DNA of 64,000 nucleotides, from contig JACVCC010000001.1 in the NCBI GenBank assembly GCA_016742215.1, positions 310,001 through 374,000 of the forward strand. Reading direction: 5' to 3'. The stretch is from Brevundimonas sp. (GTDB taxonomy: Bacteria; Pseudomonadota; Alphaproteobacteria; Caulobacterales; Caulobacteraceae). Each line of letters starts with the position of its first letter. Position 1 is the stretch's first letter. Made by a program: the position numbers and the translations under genes. The notes under the pieces were generated by a model. That model had not been told where the DNA came from, ran no database searches, and saw only the letters and a list, made by a program, of their open reading frames with translations. Shown here one piece after another: positions 8,780-17,368 of this stretch.

Positions 8780-10042
8780 ATGATCCGAGCTATCGTCCTG
8801 TCCGCCGTCGCCGTCGCACTGACTGCAGGCGCCGCAGCAGCCCAGAGCACGGACGGAGAGGCGAGGGCGCGCCGCATTCTCGAGCGCACGCCCCTGATCG
8901 ACGGCCACAATGACCTGCCATGGGCCCTGCGCGAGAACCATGCCCGCGATCCGTTCGCGGTGGATCTCGAGACCAACCTCAAGACCTCGACCCGGCTTCA
9001 CACCGATATTCCGCGCCTGCGCGCCGGTGGTGTCGGCGGCCAGTTCTGGTCCGTCTATGTGCCCGCCAGCCTGTCGCCGCCGGATGCGGCGGTCGCGACC
9101 TGGGAGCAGATCGACATCGTCCGCCGGATGGTCGCCGCCTATCCGGAGACATTCGAGCTGGCCACGACGGCCGATGACATCGCCCGTATCCATCGCCGCG
9201 GCCGGATCGCCAGCCTGATGGGCATCGAGGGCGGCTATTCGATCGACGACTCGCTGGGTCTGCTGCGCGAGTTCCACGAGGCGGGTGTCCGCTACATGAC
9301 CCTGACCCACTCGCGCACCACTACCTGGGCTGACAGCGCGACCGACGCGCCGAAGTGGGGCGGCCTGTCACCGTTCGGAGAGCAGGTGGTCAAGGAGATG
9401 AACCGCCTCGGCATGATGGTCGACCTCAGCCACGTCTCGGAAGAGACGATGCTGGACGCCATGCGGGTCTCGGATGCGCCGGTGATCTTCTCGCACTCCT
9501 CGGCGCGGGGCGTGACGGACCATCCGCGCAACGTGCCGGATACCGTGTTGCGCATGATGCCGGAGGACGGCGGGGTGGTGATGGTCACCTTCGTCCCCGG
9601 CTTCGTCAGCGAGACGGTCCGCGCCTGGAGCGCCGCCCGCGCCGCCGAGGACGCCCGACTGAAGTCGCTGCATCCCGGCAGCCCGCAGGCGGTGACTGAC
9701 GGCCTCGCCGCCTGGAGCGCCGCCAACCCGACCCCGCGCGCCGGCATTTCCGACGTCGTCGCCCACATCCAGCACGTCCGCGACGTGGCCGGGATCGACC
9801 ATGTCGGCCTCGGCGGCGACTTCGACGGGGTCAACGCCCTGCCGGACGACGTCGATGGCGTCGACGCCTATCCCCGCATCCTCGCTGCGCTGATGGCCAA
9901 TGGCTGGACCGAGGCGGACATCCGCAAGCTGGCGGGCGAGAACGTCCTTCGCGTGATGCGATCGGTTGAGGCGGTCGCGGCCAGCAAGCGCGCCGAGCGT
10001 CCCTCACTGGCGACCCTGCCCGGGGATGGCGCGCCTGAGTAG
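8780..10042 (+). CDS. Secreted M19-family membrane dipeptidase
   Basis: 420 residues with a clear Sec signal peptide (MIRAIVLSAVAVALTAGAAAAQ). It belongs to the renal dipeptidase (M19) family of zinc enzymes that hydrolyse dipeptides. The metal-binding HxD is in DGHNDLPW (His43, Asp45). The bridging Glu is probably in GIEGG, and further His ligands lie in DLSHVS and FSHSSAR. The C-terminal GGDFDG motif is also typical. It is expected to be periplasmic, and possible roles are peptide scavenging or D-amino acid dipeptide turnover. It ends three bases from the convergent trmL-like gene. Confidence 0.92.
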   Translation: MIRAIVLSAVAVALTAGAAAAQSTDGEARARRILERTPLIDGHNDLPWALRENHARDPFAVDLETNLKTSTRLHTDIPRLRAGGVGGQFWSVYVPASLSPPDAAVATWEQIDIVRRMVAAYPETFELATTADDIARIHRRGRIASLMGIEGGYSIDDSLGLLREFHEAGVRYMTLTHSRTTTWADSATDAPKWGGLSPFGEQVVKEMNRLGMMVDLSHVSEETMLDAMRVSDAPVIFSHSSARGVTDHPRNVPDTVLRMMPEDGGVVMVTFVPGFVSETVRAWSAARAAEDARLKSLHPGSPQAVTDGLAAWSAANPTPRAGISDVVAHIQHVRDVAGIDHVGLGGDFDGVNALPDDVDGVDAYPRILAALMANGWTEADIRKLAGENVLRVMRSVEAVAASKRAERPSLATLPGDGAPE

Positions 10043-10044
10043 GT

Positions 10045-10485
10045 CTAGCGGCCCGCTTTCAGCGCCTCCCAGACCGCGATCCCGGCGCTGACCGACAGGT
10101 TCAGCGACCGGGCGCCTGGCTCGAGCGGAATCACCACCCGGGCATCAGCGGCCTCGTGGACATGGTCCGGCGCGCCGGTCGGTTCGGAGCCGAACAGCAG
10201 GACGTCGTCCGGCCGGAAGTCGAATTCCTGCAACGGCGTGGCGCCTTTTGTTGTGAACAGCACCAGCCGGCCGGGGCCGCGATCCCGCTGGAACGCCTCC
10301 CAGTCGGCGTGGCGGGTCATATGGCCCAGAGGCCCGTAATCCAACGCCGCGCGCTTCATCGCCCGGTCGTCGAAACGGAAGCCGGTGGGTTCGATCACGT
10401 GCAGTTCGACGCCGAAACAGGCGCTCAGTCGGATGCAGGCCCCGACGTTCTGCGGAATGGCTGGTTGAAAAAGGGCGAGACGCAT
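10045..10485 (-). CDS. trmL: SPOUT-family tRNA (cytidine/uridine-2'-O)-methyltransferase, TrmL-like
   Basis: 146 residues from the internal ATG (MRLALFQPAIPQNVG), which gives the canonical TrmL N-terminus. The longer track ORF runs into the petA regulatory region and begins with a TTG. The knotted SPOUT core shows NVGACIRL near the start, LFGSEPTGAP in the middle, and the C-terminal IPLEPGARSLNLSVSAGIAVWEAL that binds SAM. It 2'-O-methylates the wobble base of leucine tRNAs. It is divergent from the bc1 operon. Confidence 0.9.
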   Translation of the reverse strand: MRLALFQPAIPQNVGACIRLSACFGVELHVIEPTGFRFDDRAMKRAALDYGPLGHMTRHADWEAFQRDRGPGRLVLFTTKGATPLQEFDFRPDDVLLFGSEPTGAPDHVHEAADARVVIPLEPGARSLNLSVSAGIAVWEALKAGR

Positions 10486-10531
10486 TCTAAGGCCCTCATA
10501 CGCGCGGCCCGGGGGCTTGTCGCGGTCTGAT

Positions 10532-10548
10532 TTGCGAACGTTTCGCAA
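10532..10548. promoter_or_regulatory. Perfect palindrome TTGCGAA-CGT-TTCGCAA, Fur-like operator candidate upstream of petA
   Basis: A 7-3-7 perfect inverted repeat lies between trmL and petA, 133 bases before the petA start codon. Its core TGCGA-N5-TCGCA is shared with two palindromes in front of the TonB heme receptor in this same window. The shape resembles alphaproteobacterial Fur-type operators. Assignment to Fur is inference; the symmetry is directly visible. Confidence 0.6.
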
Positions 10549-10680
10549 GAAACGTCAGCGGGTTGCGGGAAACCGTGGCGAGATCGGGCCGGACGGGAGG
10601 TTCGGGTTTTCGCACAGCATCCATGCCGTATCGCCATGCTCCTTCCCGGGCGTGGAATCCGGCGTACGACGGAGTGACAC

Positions 10681-11214
10681 GTGGCCGAATCGGTCGTTGA
10701 AGGTGAAGGCGGCGACGCCACCCGCCGGGACTTCATTCACATTGCGGCCGGCGCGGCCGCTGTGGGCGCCGGCGCGATGGCCGCCTGGCCGCTGATCAAC
10801 CAGATGAATCCGGCGGCCGACACGCTGGCCCTGGCCTCGATCGAATTCGACATGACCAAGGTCCAGGAAGGACAGCAGGTCGTGATCAAATGGCAGGGCA
10901 AGCCGGTCTTCGTGCGCTACCGCACCCCGGCCGAACTGCAGACCCTGGCCGGCGAGCCGAACGTCGGCAGCCCGCCGGAAAGCGACACCGCCCGCACCAA
11001 GGACGGCCACCACCAGTATCTGGTCGTGCTGGGCAACTGCACCCACCTGGGCTGCGTGCCGACCTTCGGCACCGGCGACTTCGGCGGCTGGTTCTGCCCG
11101 TGCCACGGTTCGCACTACGACGCCTCGGGCCGCATCCGTAAGGGTCCGGCTCCGCTCAACCTGCCGGTGCCGACCTACGAGTTCGTGTCCGACACCCGCA
11201 TCAAGATCGGCTGA
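10681..11214 (+). CDS. petA: Ubiquinol-cytochrome c reductase, Rieske iron-sulfur subunit
   Basis: 177 residues from a GTG start at 10681. The N-terminus carries a twin-arginine signal ([10 protein letters not shown]) followed by a membrane anchor ([13 protein letters not shown]), consistent with Tat export of a folded 2Fe-2S domain. Cluster ligands and the disulfide cysteines are in CTHLGCVP and CPCHGSH. It is the first gene of the bc1 operon, which carries electrons from ubiquinol to cytochrome c across the inner membrane. An iron-type palindrome lies upstream. Confidence 0.97.
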   Translation: MAESVVEGEGGDATRRDFIHIAAGAAAVGAGAMAAWPLINQMNPAADTLALASIEFDMTKVQEGQQVVIKWQGKPVFVRYRTPAELQTLAGEPNVGSPPESDTARTKDGHHQYLVVLGNCTHLGCVPTFGTGDFGGWFCPCHGSHYDASGRIRKGPAPLNLPVPTYEFVSDTRIKIG

Positions 11215-11231
11215 GGACGTACGAGAGAACG

Positions 11232-12527
11232 ATGAGCGCTCACGAATCCACCTACGTCCCGAAGACCGCCGTCGAGAAATGGCTCGACACCCGTCTTCCG
11301 ATCGTCCGCTTCGGCGCCGACTACATGTCGCTGCCGACCCCGAAGAACCTCAACTACTGGTGGACCTTCGGCGGCATTCTGGCCCTGTGCCTGGTCACGC
11401 AGATCGCGACCGGCATCGTGCTGGCCATGCACTATGTGCCGAACACCGAACTGGCCTTCGCCTCGGTCGAGCGCATCATGCGTGACGTCAACGGCGGCGA
11501 CCTGATCCGCTACACCCACGCCAACGGCGCCTCGATGTTCTTCATCGCTGTGTACCTGCACATGCTGCGTGGCCTGTACTACGGCTCCTACAAGGCGCCG
11601 CGCGAGATGATCTGGATCGTCGGCTGCCTGATCTTCTTCCTGATGATCGCCACCGCCTTCCTCGGCTACGTCCTGCCGTGGGGCCAGATGTCCTACTGGG
11701 GCGCCGAGGTGATCACCAACCTGATCGGGGCGATCCCGGTCGTCGGCGAGCCGATCCTGATCTGGCTGCGCGGCGGCCCGGCGATCGACAACGCGACGCT
11801 GAACCGGTTCTTCTCGCTGCACTACCTGCTGCCGTTCGTGATCGCTGGCTGCGTGGTTCTCCACCTGTGGGCCCTGCACCACGCAGGCCAGAACAACCCG
11901 GTCGGCATCCTGATCCCGAAGGACCGCGAGAAGAAGGACACCGTTCCGTTCCACCCGTACTTCACGGTCAAGGACGGCTTCGCGATCATCCTCTTCCTGA
12001 TGCTGTTCGCCCTGTTCGTCTTCTTCATGCCGAACGCCCTGGGTCACGCCGACAACTACATCCCGGCCAACCCGCTGCAGACGCCGGCGCACATCGTGCC
12101 CGAGTGGTACATGCTGCCCTTCTACGCGATCCTTCGCGCCGTGCCGGACAAGTTCGGCGGCGTGGTGGCCATGTTCGCGGCGATCGGCGTGCTGTTCGTC
12201 CTGCCGTGGCTGGACACCTCGAAGGTCCGTTCGATGCGCTACCGCCCGACGATGCGCACCTTCTTCATCGTGTTCGTCTTCGTCGGCCTGCTGCTCGGCT
12301 GGTGCGGCGCCCAGCTGCCGGACGCTCCGGTCATCGGCAGCTTCAAGACCTTCACCCTGATCGACGGCGACCTGAACAGCTACCTGTGGCTGACCCGCTT
12401 CGCGACGCTGTACTACTTCGCCTTCTTCCTCGTGATCATGCCGCTGGTGGGTCTCAAGGAGAAGCCGCTGCCGATCCCGGCCACGATCTCCGAGCCCGTC
12501 CTGGGCGGCGAAGAGCACAAGGGCTGA
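11232..12527 (+). CDS. petB: Ubiquinol-cytochrome c reductase, cytochrome b subunit
   Basis: A 431-residue full-length cytochrome b with about eight membrane helices. It provides the two heme b groups and both quinone sites of the bc1 complex. The Qo-site motif PEWY is visible ([11 protein letters not shown]), as are the [16 protein letters not shown] stretch and heme-ligating histidines in the HMLRG and HLWALH segments. It starts 17 bases after petA, and its stop overlaps the petC ATG by one base (TGATG), indicating coupled translation. Confidence 0.98.
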   Translation: MSAHESTYVPKTAVEKWLDTRLPIVRFGADYMSLPTPKNLNYWWTFGGILALCLVTQIATGIVLAMHYVPNTELAFASVERIMRDVNGGDLIRYTHANGASMFFIAVYLHMLRGLYYGSYKAPREMIWIVGCLIFFLMIATAFLGYVLPWGQMSYWGAEVITNLIGAIPVVGEPILIWLRGGPAIDNATLNRFFSLHYLLPFVIAGCVVLHLWALHHAGQNNPVGILIPKDREKKDTVPFHPYFTVKDGFAIILFLMLFALFVFFMPNALGHADNYIPANPLQTPAHIVPEWYMLPFYAILRAVPDKFGGVVAMFAAIGVLFVLPWLDTSKVRSMRYRPTMRTFFIVFVFVGLLLGWCGAQLPDAPVIGSFKTFTLIDGDLNSYLWLTRFATLYYFAFFLVIMPLVGLKEKPLPIPATISEPVLGGEEHKG

Positions 12528-13411
12528 TGGCGACCATGACCCTCAAGACTTCGATGATCTCCATGAAGAAGACCCTGGTCCTGATCGCCGCTGCGGCCGG
12601 CCTGGCCCTGTCCACCCCCGCCATGGCGGCCGGTGGTGAAGGCCACGCCCTGCGCGACGGCGGCTTCAGCTTCGACGGTCCGTTCGGCGCCTTCCACCAG
12701 GGCCAGCTGCAACGCGGCTACAAGGTCTATCGCGAGGTCTGCGCCTCGTGCCACAGCATGGACCTGATGCACTTCCGCACCCTGGCCGAGCCGGGCGGTC
12801 CGTTCTATGATTCGCACCAGGCAAGCCCGGCGGAAAACCGCTTCGTCCGCGCGCTGTCGAAAGAGTTCCAGATCGCCGACATCGACACCGAGACCGGCGA
12901 GCCGGTGATGCGCGACGGCACGCCTGCCGACCGCTTCCCCAACCCGTACCCGAACGCCACGGCCGCGGCCGCGGCCAACGGCGGCGCGGCTCCGCCCGAT
13001 CTTTCGGTCATGGCCAAGGCCCGTCACGGCGGCGCCAACTACATCTACTCGCTGCTGGTGGGCTACAAGCCTGCGCCGGCCGGCCTGCAGATGCGCCCGG
13101 GCCAGAACTACAACGAGTACATGGCCGGCGACCTGTCGCCGTTCTGGACCGGCGATGCGGGCCACGTGCCTCCGGGCGGCTTCATCGCCATGCCGAACCC
13201 GCTGCGCGCAGGTCAGGTGACCTATGACGACGGCACCACGGCCTCGGTCGACCAGATGGCCAAGGACGTCGCCGCCTACATCGCCTGGGCCTCGGATCCC
13301 AAGCAGGTCCAGCGCAAGCAGACCGGCGTGGGTGTGCTGATCTTCCTCTTCCTGTTCGCCGGCGTGACCTACATGTCGTACCGCCGCATCTGGAAGGGCG
13401 TCGCCCACTAG
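12527..13411 (+). CDS. petC: Ubiquinol-cytochrome c reductase, cytochrome c1 subunit
   Basis: 294 residues from the ATG overlapping the petB stop; a second start 13 codons in (MKKTLVLIA) would also leave a full signal peptide. The covalent heme site CASCH is at residues 72-76. The likely axial Met is in FIAMPNPL, and the C-terminal anchor helix is GVLIFLFLFAGVTYM followed by basic residues. It passes electrons from the Rieske protein to soluble cytochrome c. A strong hairpin-plus-T terminator follows 28 bases after the stop. Confidence 0.97.
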   Translation: MATMTLKTSMISMKKTLVLIAAAAGLALSTPAMAAGGEGHALRDGGFSFDGPFGAFHQGQLQRGYKVYREVCASCHSMDLMHFRTLAEPGGPFYDSHQASPAENRFVRALSKEFQIADIDTETGEPVMRDGTPADRFPNPYPNATAAAAANGGAAPPDLSVMAKARHGGANYIYSLLVGYKPAPAGLQMRPGQNYNEYMAGDLSPFWTGDAGHVPPGGFIAMPNPLRAGQVTYDDGTTASVDQMAKDVAAYIAWASDPKQVQRKQTGVGVLIFLFLFAGVTYMSYRRIWKGVAH

Positions 13412-13439
13412 GGCCGCCTGACAGGCTGGCACGATCAAA

Positions 13440-13468
13440 CCGCCGGAGCCTCGCTCCGGCGGGTTTTT
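13440..13468 (+). terminator. Rho-independent terminator of the petABC operon
   Basis: A perfect 9-bp GC stem (ccgccggag / ctccggcgg) with a 5-base loop is followed by TTTTT. It is positioned directly after petC. Confidence 0.92.
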
Positions 13469-13549
13469 CGTCGCCCGGGTCGCATCGACAGGCCGGGAGC
13501 GGCGCCCTAACGTCCGCCCCCTGTTCAAAGGCTGAGGGTGTTTCCGTTC

Positions 13550-15208
13550 ATGCGTCTGATCGCTTCCGCCGCCGTGCTCGCCGCCGGCGCCCTGCTGACC
13601 GCCTGCGCCACGATGGGCGCCGGGGGCGGCTCCGCTCCGTCGTTCGACGCGGCCCGACTGTCGGAGCACGTCCGGGTCCTGTCGGACGACAGCTTCGAGG
13701 GACGCGGCATCGCCACGCCGGCGGAGGACAAGGTCGTCCGCTATCTGAGCGAGCAGTACGCCGCGGCCGGCTTCCAGCCCGGCGGCGAGAACGGCGGCTG
13801 GACCCAGGCGGTGACCCTCAACCGCTTTACGGCCTCGAACATCCGGGCCGGCTTTTCCGCCGGCGGTGAAACCATTCCGGTCACCCAAGGCCAGCAGATG
13901 GTGATCTCCACCCGCCTGCCGGGCCGGCACGTCCACCTGATGAACAAGCCGCTGGTCTTCGTCGGCTATGGCATCGATGCGCCTGAGCGCCAGTGGAACG
14001 ACTTCAAGGACGTCGACGTCCGCGGCAAGATCATCGTCGTTCTCGTCAACGACGCCGACTTCGAGCAGCCCGAGCTGAACACCTTCGGCGGCCGCGCCAT
14101 GACCTACTACGGCCGCTGGACCTACAAGTACGAGGAGGCGGCCCGAAAGGGCGCCGCTGGCGTGATCATCGTCCACGAGACTGCGCCGGCCTCCTACGGC
14201 TGGGCGACGGTCAACAACAGCTGGTCGGGACCGCAGTTCGATATCGTCCGCCAGAACGCCGCTGCCGAGCGGGTGGCGATGGAGTCGTGGATCCAGCGTG
14301 ATCTCGCCGTCGACCTGTTCCGCCGTGCGGGGCAGGACTTCGATGCGCTGAAGGTGGCGGCCCGCAGCCGCGACTTCCGCCCGGTGGAGCTGACCGGCGT
14401 GACCTTCAACGGCATGTTCGACGTCGCCACAAACCAGGTCACGACCCACAACGTCATCGCTCGCCTGCCGGGCACGACCCATCCGGACGAGACCATTCTC
14501 TACACCGGCCACTGGGACCATATCGGCATGGGTGAGCCGGACGCCGAGGGCGATCGCATCTTCAACGGCGCCGTCGACAACGCCACCGGCACCGCCGGCC
14601 TGATCGAGCTGGCCCGCGCCTTTGGCGCAGCGCCCCGCCCGGAGCGTTCGATCGTGATGATCAGCTTCACCGCCGAGGAAAGCGGCCTGTTGGGTTCGGA
14701 ATACTACGCCGCCAATCCGATCTATCCGCTCGAGACGACGGTCGGCGGGTTCAACATCGACTCGATGAACGTCTACGGCCGCGTCACCCGCTACGGCATC
14801 ACGGGCTATGGTCAGTCCGATCTGGATGAGCGGATCGGCGCTCTGGTCGAGGGCCAGGGTCGGACGATCCAGCCGGACGCCAATCCGGCGTCGGGTGGCT
14901 ACTTCCGGTCGGACCACTTCCCGCTGGCCAAGCGCGGCGTGCCGATGACCTATGGCGGCAGCACCGGCGACTTCCGGGACGAGCCGATCGCCGCGCGCGA
15001 GGCGAACCGTTCCGAATACGGTCGCAGCCGCTACCACCAGGCGGCCGACGAGTGGTCGCCCGACTGGGATCTGTCCGGCCAGATCGAGGATCTGCAGGTG
15101 CTCTACGGAGCCGGCAGCGCCCTGGCGAACAGCCGCGACTGGCCCCAGTGGAAGCCGGGTTCGGAGTTCGGCGCGGCCCGTGCGACCAGCGCCGCACAAC
15201 GTCGTTAG
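13550..15208 (+). CDS. Secreted M28-family zinc aminopeptidase (lipoprotein), paralog 1
   Basis: 552 residues from the ATG at 13550; the track start is an upstream GTG. The N-terminus is a lipoprotein signal with lipobox LLTAC. A protease-associated-like insert lies in the first half (FVGYGIDAPERQWND, then AARKGAAGVIIVHE). The M28 co-catalytic zinc ligands are all visible: His in TGHWDH, Asp in GAVDNATGT, the Glu-Glu pair in TAEESGLLG, Asp in NIDSMN, and His in YFRSDHFP. It probably trims extracytoplasmic peptides. It is followed by a close paralog on the same strand. Confidence 0.92.
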   Translation: MRLIASAAVLAAGALLTACATMGAGGGSAPSFDAARLSEHVRVLSDDSFEGRGIATPAEDKVVRYLSEQYAAAGFQPGGENGGWTQAVTLNRFTASNIRAGFSAGGETIPVTQGQQMVISTRLPGRHVHLMNKPLVFVGYGIDAPERQWNDFKDVDVRGKIIVVLVNDADFEQPELNTFGGRAMTYYGRWTYKYEEAARKGAAGVIIVHETAPASYGWATVNNSWSGPQFDIVRQNAAAERVAMESWIQRDLAVDLFRRAGQDFDALKVAARSRDFRPVELTGVTFNGMFDVATNQVTTHNVIARLPGTTHPDETILYTGHWDHIGMGEPDAEGDRIFNGAVDNATGTAGLIELARAFGAAPRPERSIVMISFTAEESGLLGSEYYAANPIYPLETTVGGFNIDSMNVYGRVTRYGITGYGQSDLDERIGALVEGQGRTIQPDANPASGGYFRSDHFPLAKRGVPMTYGGSTGDFRDEPIAAREANRSEYGRSRYHQAADEWSPDWDLSGQIEDLQVLYGAGSALANSRDWPQWKPGSEFGAARATSAAQRR

Positions 15209-15254
15209 TTCATGACGAAAAGGTAATGGGTCGCGTCCGCGCGGACCGTCCTAG

Positions 15255-15290
15255 AATGGGCTCCATCTGATCCGGGATGGAGCCCATTTT
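15255..15290 (+). promoter_or_regulatory. Inverted repeat covering the ribosome site of the second M28 gene (terminator or translational switch)
   Basis: A perfect 12-bp inverted repeat (aatgggctccat / atggagcccatt, 11-base loop) is followed by TTTT. Its 3' arm contains the GGAG ribosome-binding sequence that sits 9 bases before the ATG at 15292. It could terminate the upstream M28 message, mask the ribosome site, or both. Confidence 0.6.
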
Positions 15291-15291
15291 C

Positions 15292-16914
15292 ATGTTCCGC
15301 AAACTGACCGGCGGTGTCGCCATGGCCGCCGTGCTTCTCGCCGCGGGCGTCGCCTCCGCCCAGGACTTCACAGCCCAGGCGCTGAGCGATGGCATCCGCG
15401 CCATCAGCACTGACGAGTTCCAAGGACGCTATCCCGGCACGGAAGGCGAGCGCCTGACGCTGGAGTGGCTGCAGGCGCAGTACGAGGCCATGGGGCTGCA
15501 GCCCGGTGGTCCGAACGGCCAGTGGCTCCAGCGCGTCGAGCTGCGGCGCTACAGCCCGGTTGCGGGGGCGACGGCCAGCTGGACCGGCCCGGACGGCGCT
15601 GCGCACCCGCTGACGGCGGGAACGGACATCATTCTGCGCGCGGTGACGAACGATGGCCGCGCCTCGATCCGTGATGCGGGCGTGGTCTTCGCCGGATACG
15701 GCATCACCGCGCCGGAGCGGAACTGGGACGACTACGGCGACCTCGATGTCCGCGGCAAGGTCGTGATCGTCATCACGGGCGAGCCGGACGGCGAGCTCTT
15801 CAACGGCGCCTACGCCACCAACTATCAGTCAGGCGCCTACAAGGCAGATGAAGCCTTCCGCCGCGGCGCGGTCGGAATCATCACCCTGGTGACCCAACCG
15901 GCGTCGTCGCCGGCCTGGCAGGGCGCTGTTCGCGCGAGCAGCCGCACGCGCACCTTGACTCCCGGCGCGGCTGACCTGGAGTTTTCCGGCATCATCAACC
16001 ACGACACCGCCCACGCCTGGGCGATGGCCGCAGGCCTGTCGATGGACACCCTGGCCAATACCGCCAGCGGCCAGTTCAAGGCGGTCGAGCTGACCGGCGT
16101 AAAGCTGTCGGTCGACGCGTCGGAGACCATCGACACCCTGACCACCCATAACCTGCTGGCGAAGATCGAGGGTTCGGCCCGTCCGAACGAGACGATCATC
16201 TATTCGGCCCACTGGGATCACGTCGGCGGCGAGGCCCAGCATCCGGGCGTCGAGGGCGACCAGATCTGGAACGGCGCCTGGGACAATGCTTCGGGCACCA
16301 TTGGCGTGCTGGAGATGGCCCGCCAGCTGAGCCACGCCCCGCGTCCGCAACGCACGATCGTCTTCGCCCACATGGCGGCCGAGGAAATGGGCCTGCTGGG
16401 CGCCTACGCCTATGCGGCTGATCCGGTCTATCCGCTGGAGACGACCGTCGCCGACATCAACATCGACATGCTGCCCCTGTCGCCGTCGACCCGCGACATC
16501 GCCATCTTCGGCAAGGGGCAGAACGATCTGGAAGACCGGCTGGGCGCGCTGGCAGAGCCGCTGGGCCGCTACATCTCTGACGACGGCATGCCCGAGCAGG
16601 GCTTCTACTACCGCTCGGACCACTTCCCGTTCGCCCGCGCCGGCGTGCCGGCCCTGATGCCCTGGCATGGCTGGGACTGGGTCGAGGGCGGTCGCGAAGC
16701 CGGCGAGGCGGCGTGGCGCGCCAAGTTCGCGGCCGACTATCACAAGCCGTCGGACGAATGGTCGGCGGACCTGAACTTCACCTCGGCGGTGGAAAACCTG
16801 ACCCTGCTGTATCGTCTGGGCCTCGACCTCGCCAACAGCACCGACTGGCCGGGCTGGAAGCCGAGCTCGGAGTTCGGTCAGGTCCGCGCCCGCTCGGCGG
16901 CCGCGCGCCAGTGA
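15292..16914 (+). CDS. Secreted M28-family zinc aminopeptidase, paralog 2
   Basis: 540 residues from the second ATG, giving an ordinary Sec signal peptide (MFRKLTGGVAMAAVLLAAGVASA) rather than a lipobox. The overall architecture is as in paralog 1, with an insert carrying FAGYGITAPERNWDDYGDLDVRGK. Zinc ligands are complete: SAHWDH, GAWDNASGT, AAEEMGLLG, NIDML, YYRSDHFP. The two proteins share many blocks, so this is a local duplication. The start was chosen because it has a correctly spaced GGAG; the track start 15 bases upstream lies in the middle of a hairpin. Its stop overlaps the RidA GTG. Confidence 0.92.
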   Translation: MFRKLTGGVAMAAVLLAAGVASAQDFTAQALSDGIRAISTDEFQGRYPGTEGERLTLEWLQAQYEAMGLQPGGPNGQWLQRVELRRYSPVAGATASWTGPDGAAHPLTAGTDIILRAVTNDGRASIRDAGVVFAGYGITAPERNWDDYGDLDVRGKVVIVITGEPDGELFNGAYATNYQSGAYKADEAFRRGAVGIITLVTQPASSPAWQGAVRASSRTRTLTPGAADLEFSGIINHDTAHAWAMAAGLSMDTLANTASGQFKAVELTGVKLSVDASETIDTLTTHNLLAKIEGSARPNETIIYSAHWDHVGGEAQHPGVEGDQIWNGAWDNASGTIGVLEMARQLSHAPRPQRTIVFAHMAAEEMGLLGAYAYAADPVYPLETTVADINIDMLPLSPSTRDIAIFGKGQNDLEDRLGALAEPLGRYISDDGMPEQGFYYRSDHFPFARAGVPALMPWHGWDWVEGGREAGEAAWRAKFAADYHKPSDEWSADLNFTSAVENLTLLYRLGLDLANSTDWPGWKPSSEFGQVRARSAAARQ

Positions 16915-17300
16915 CCCTGAGCATCCGCCCTCTGACCGGCGACGGCTCGCCGCCGGCGGAGGGCGAGTACGCACAGGCCTGTGAGGTCAGCGGGGCGACC
17001 CGCTGGCTCTATCTGTCCGGCCAGATCCCGGTCGCGCCGGATGGCTCGCTCGCGCCTGACTTCGTCGGCCAATGCGAGCAGGTCTGGGATAATCTGGAGA
17101 CCCAGCTGCGCGCCGCAGGCATGACGCTGGACAATCTCGTGAAGGTCACGACCTTCCTGTCTGATCGGAAGTACGCCCTTGAGAACCGCGAGGTGCGGAT
17201 TCGCCGTCTCGGCGGCCGTCAGACGGCCCTGACGGTGATCGTCACCGGCATCTTCGACGAGGCCTGGCTGGTCGAGATCGAAGCCGTCGCGGCGGCCTGA
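16911..17300 (+). CDS. RidA/YjgF-family imine deaminase
   Basis: 129 residues from a GTG overlapping the M28 stop (GTGA). The track ORF is longer only because the frame stays open upstream inside the peptidase. Family signs are LYLSGQIPVAPDG, the QVWDNLETQLRAAGMTLDNLVKVTTFL block and the C-terminal LVEIEAVA. RidA proteins hydrolyse reactive enamine/imine intermediates in the cytoplasm. Substrate-arginine placement in this family is usually near the end, and RRLGGRQTALTVIV occupies the preceding strand, so which subfamily it is cannot be settled by eye. Confidence 0.88.
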   Translation: MTLSIRPLTGDGSPPAEGEYAQACEVSGATRWLYLSGQIPVAPDGSLAPDFVGQCEQVWDNLETQLRAAGMTLDNLVKVTTFLSDRKYALENREVRIRRLGGRQTALTVIVTGIFDEAWLVEIEAVAAA

Positions 17301-17305
17301 GGTCC

Positions 17306-17340
17306 AAAAGAAAAGGGGGACGCCATCCCGGCATCCCCCT
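17306..17340 (-). terminator. Terminator for the minus-strand DUF6607-like gene
   Basis: Read on the minus strand: gggggatgcc, a 5-base loop, ggcgtccccc (one mismatch), then TTTTCTTTT. It lies 29 bases after the stop of the gene at 17369. The plus strand lacks a T tract. Confidence 0.8.
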
Positions 17341-17368
17341 CTCCCCACGACCCGTTGCGTGCGTGCGA

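Noticed and set aside
12413-15199. 928-codon minus-strand ORF opposite petC and the first M28 gene
   Set aside because: Runs through two well-supported genes and a terminator on the other strand; composition is typical of antisense frames.
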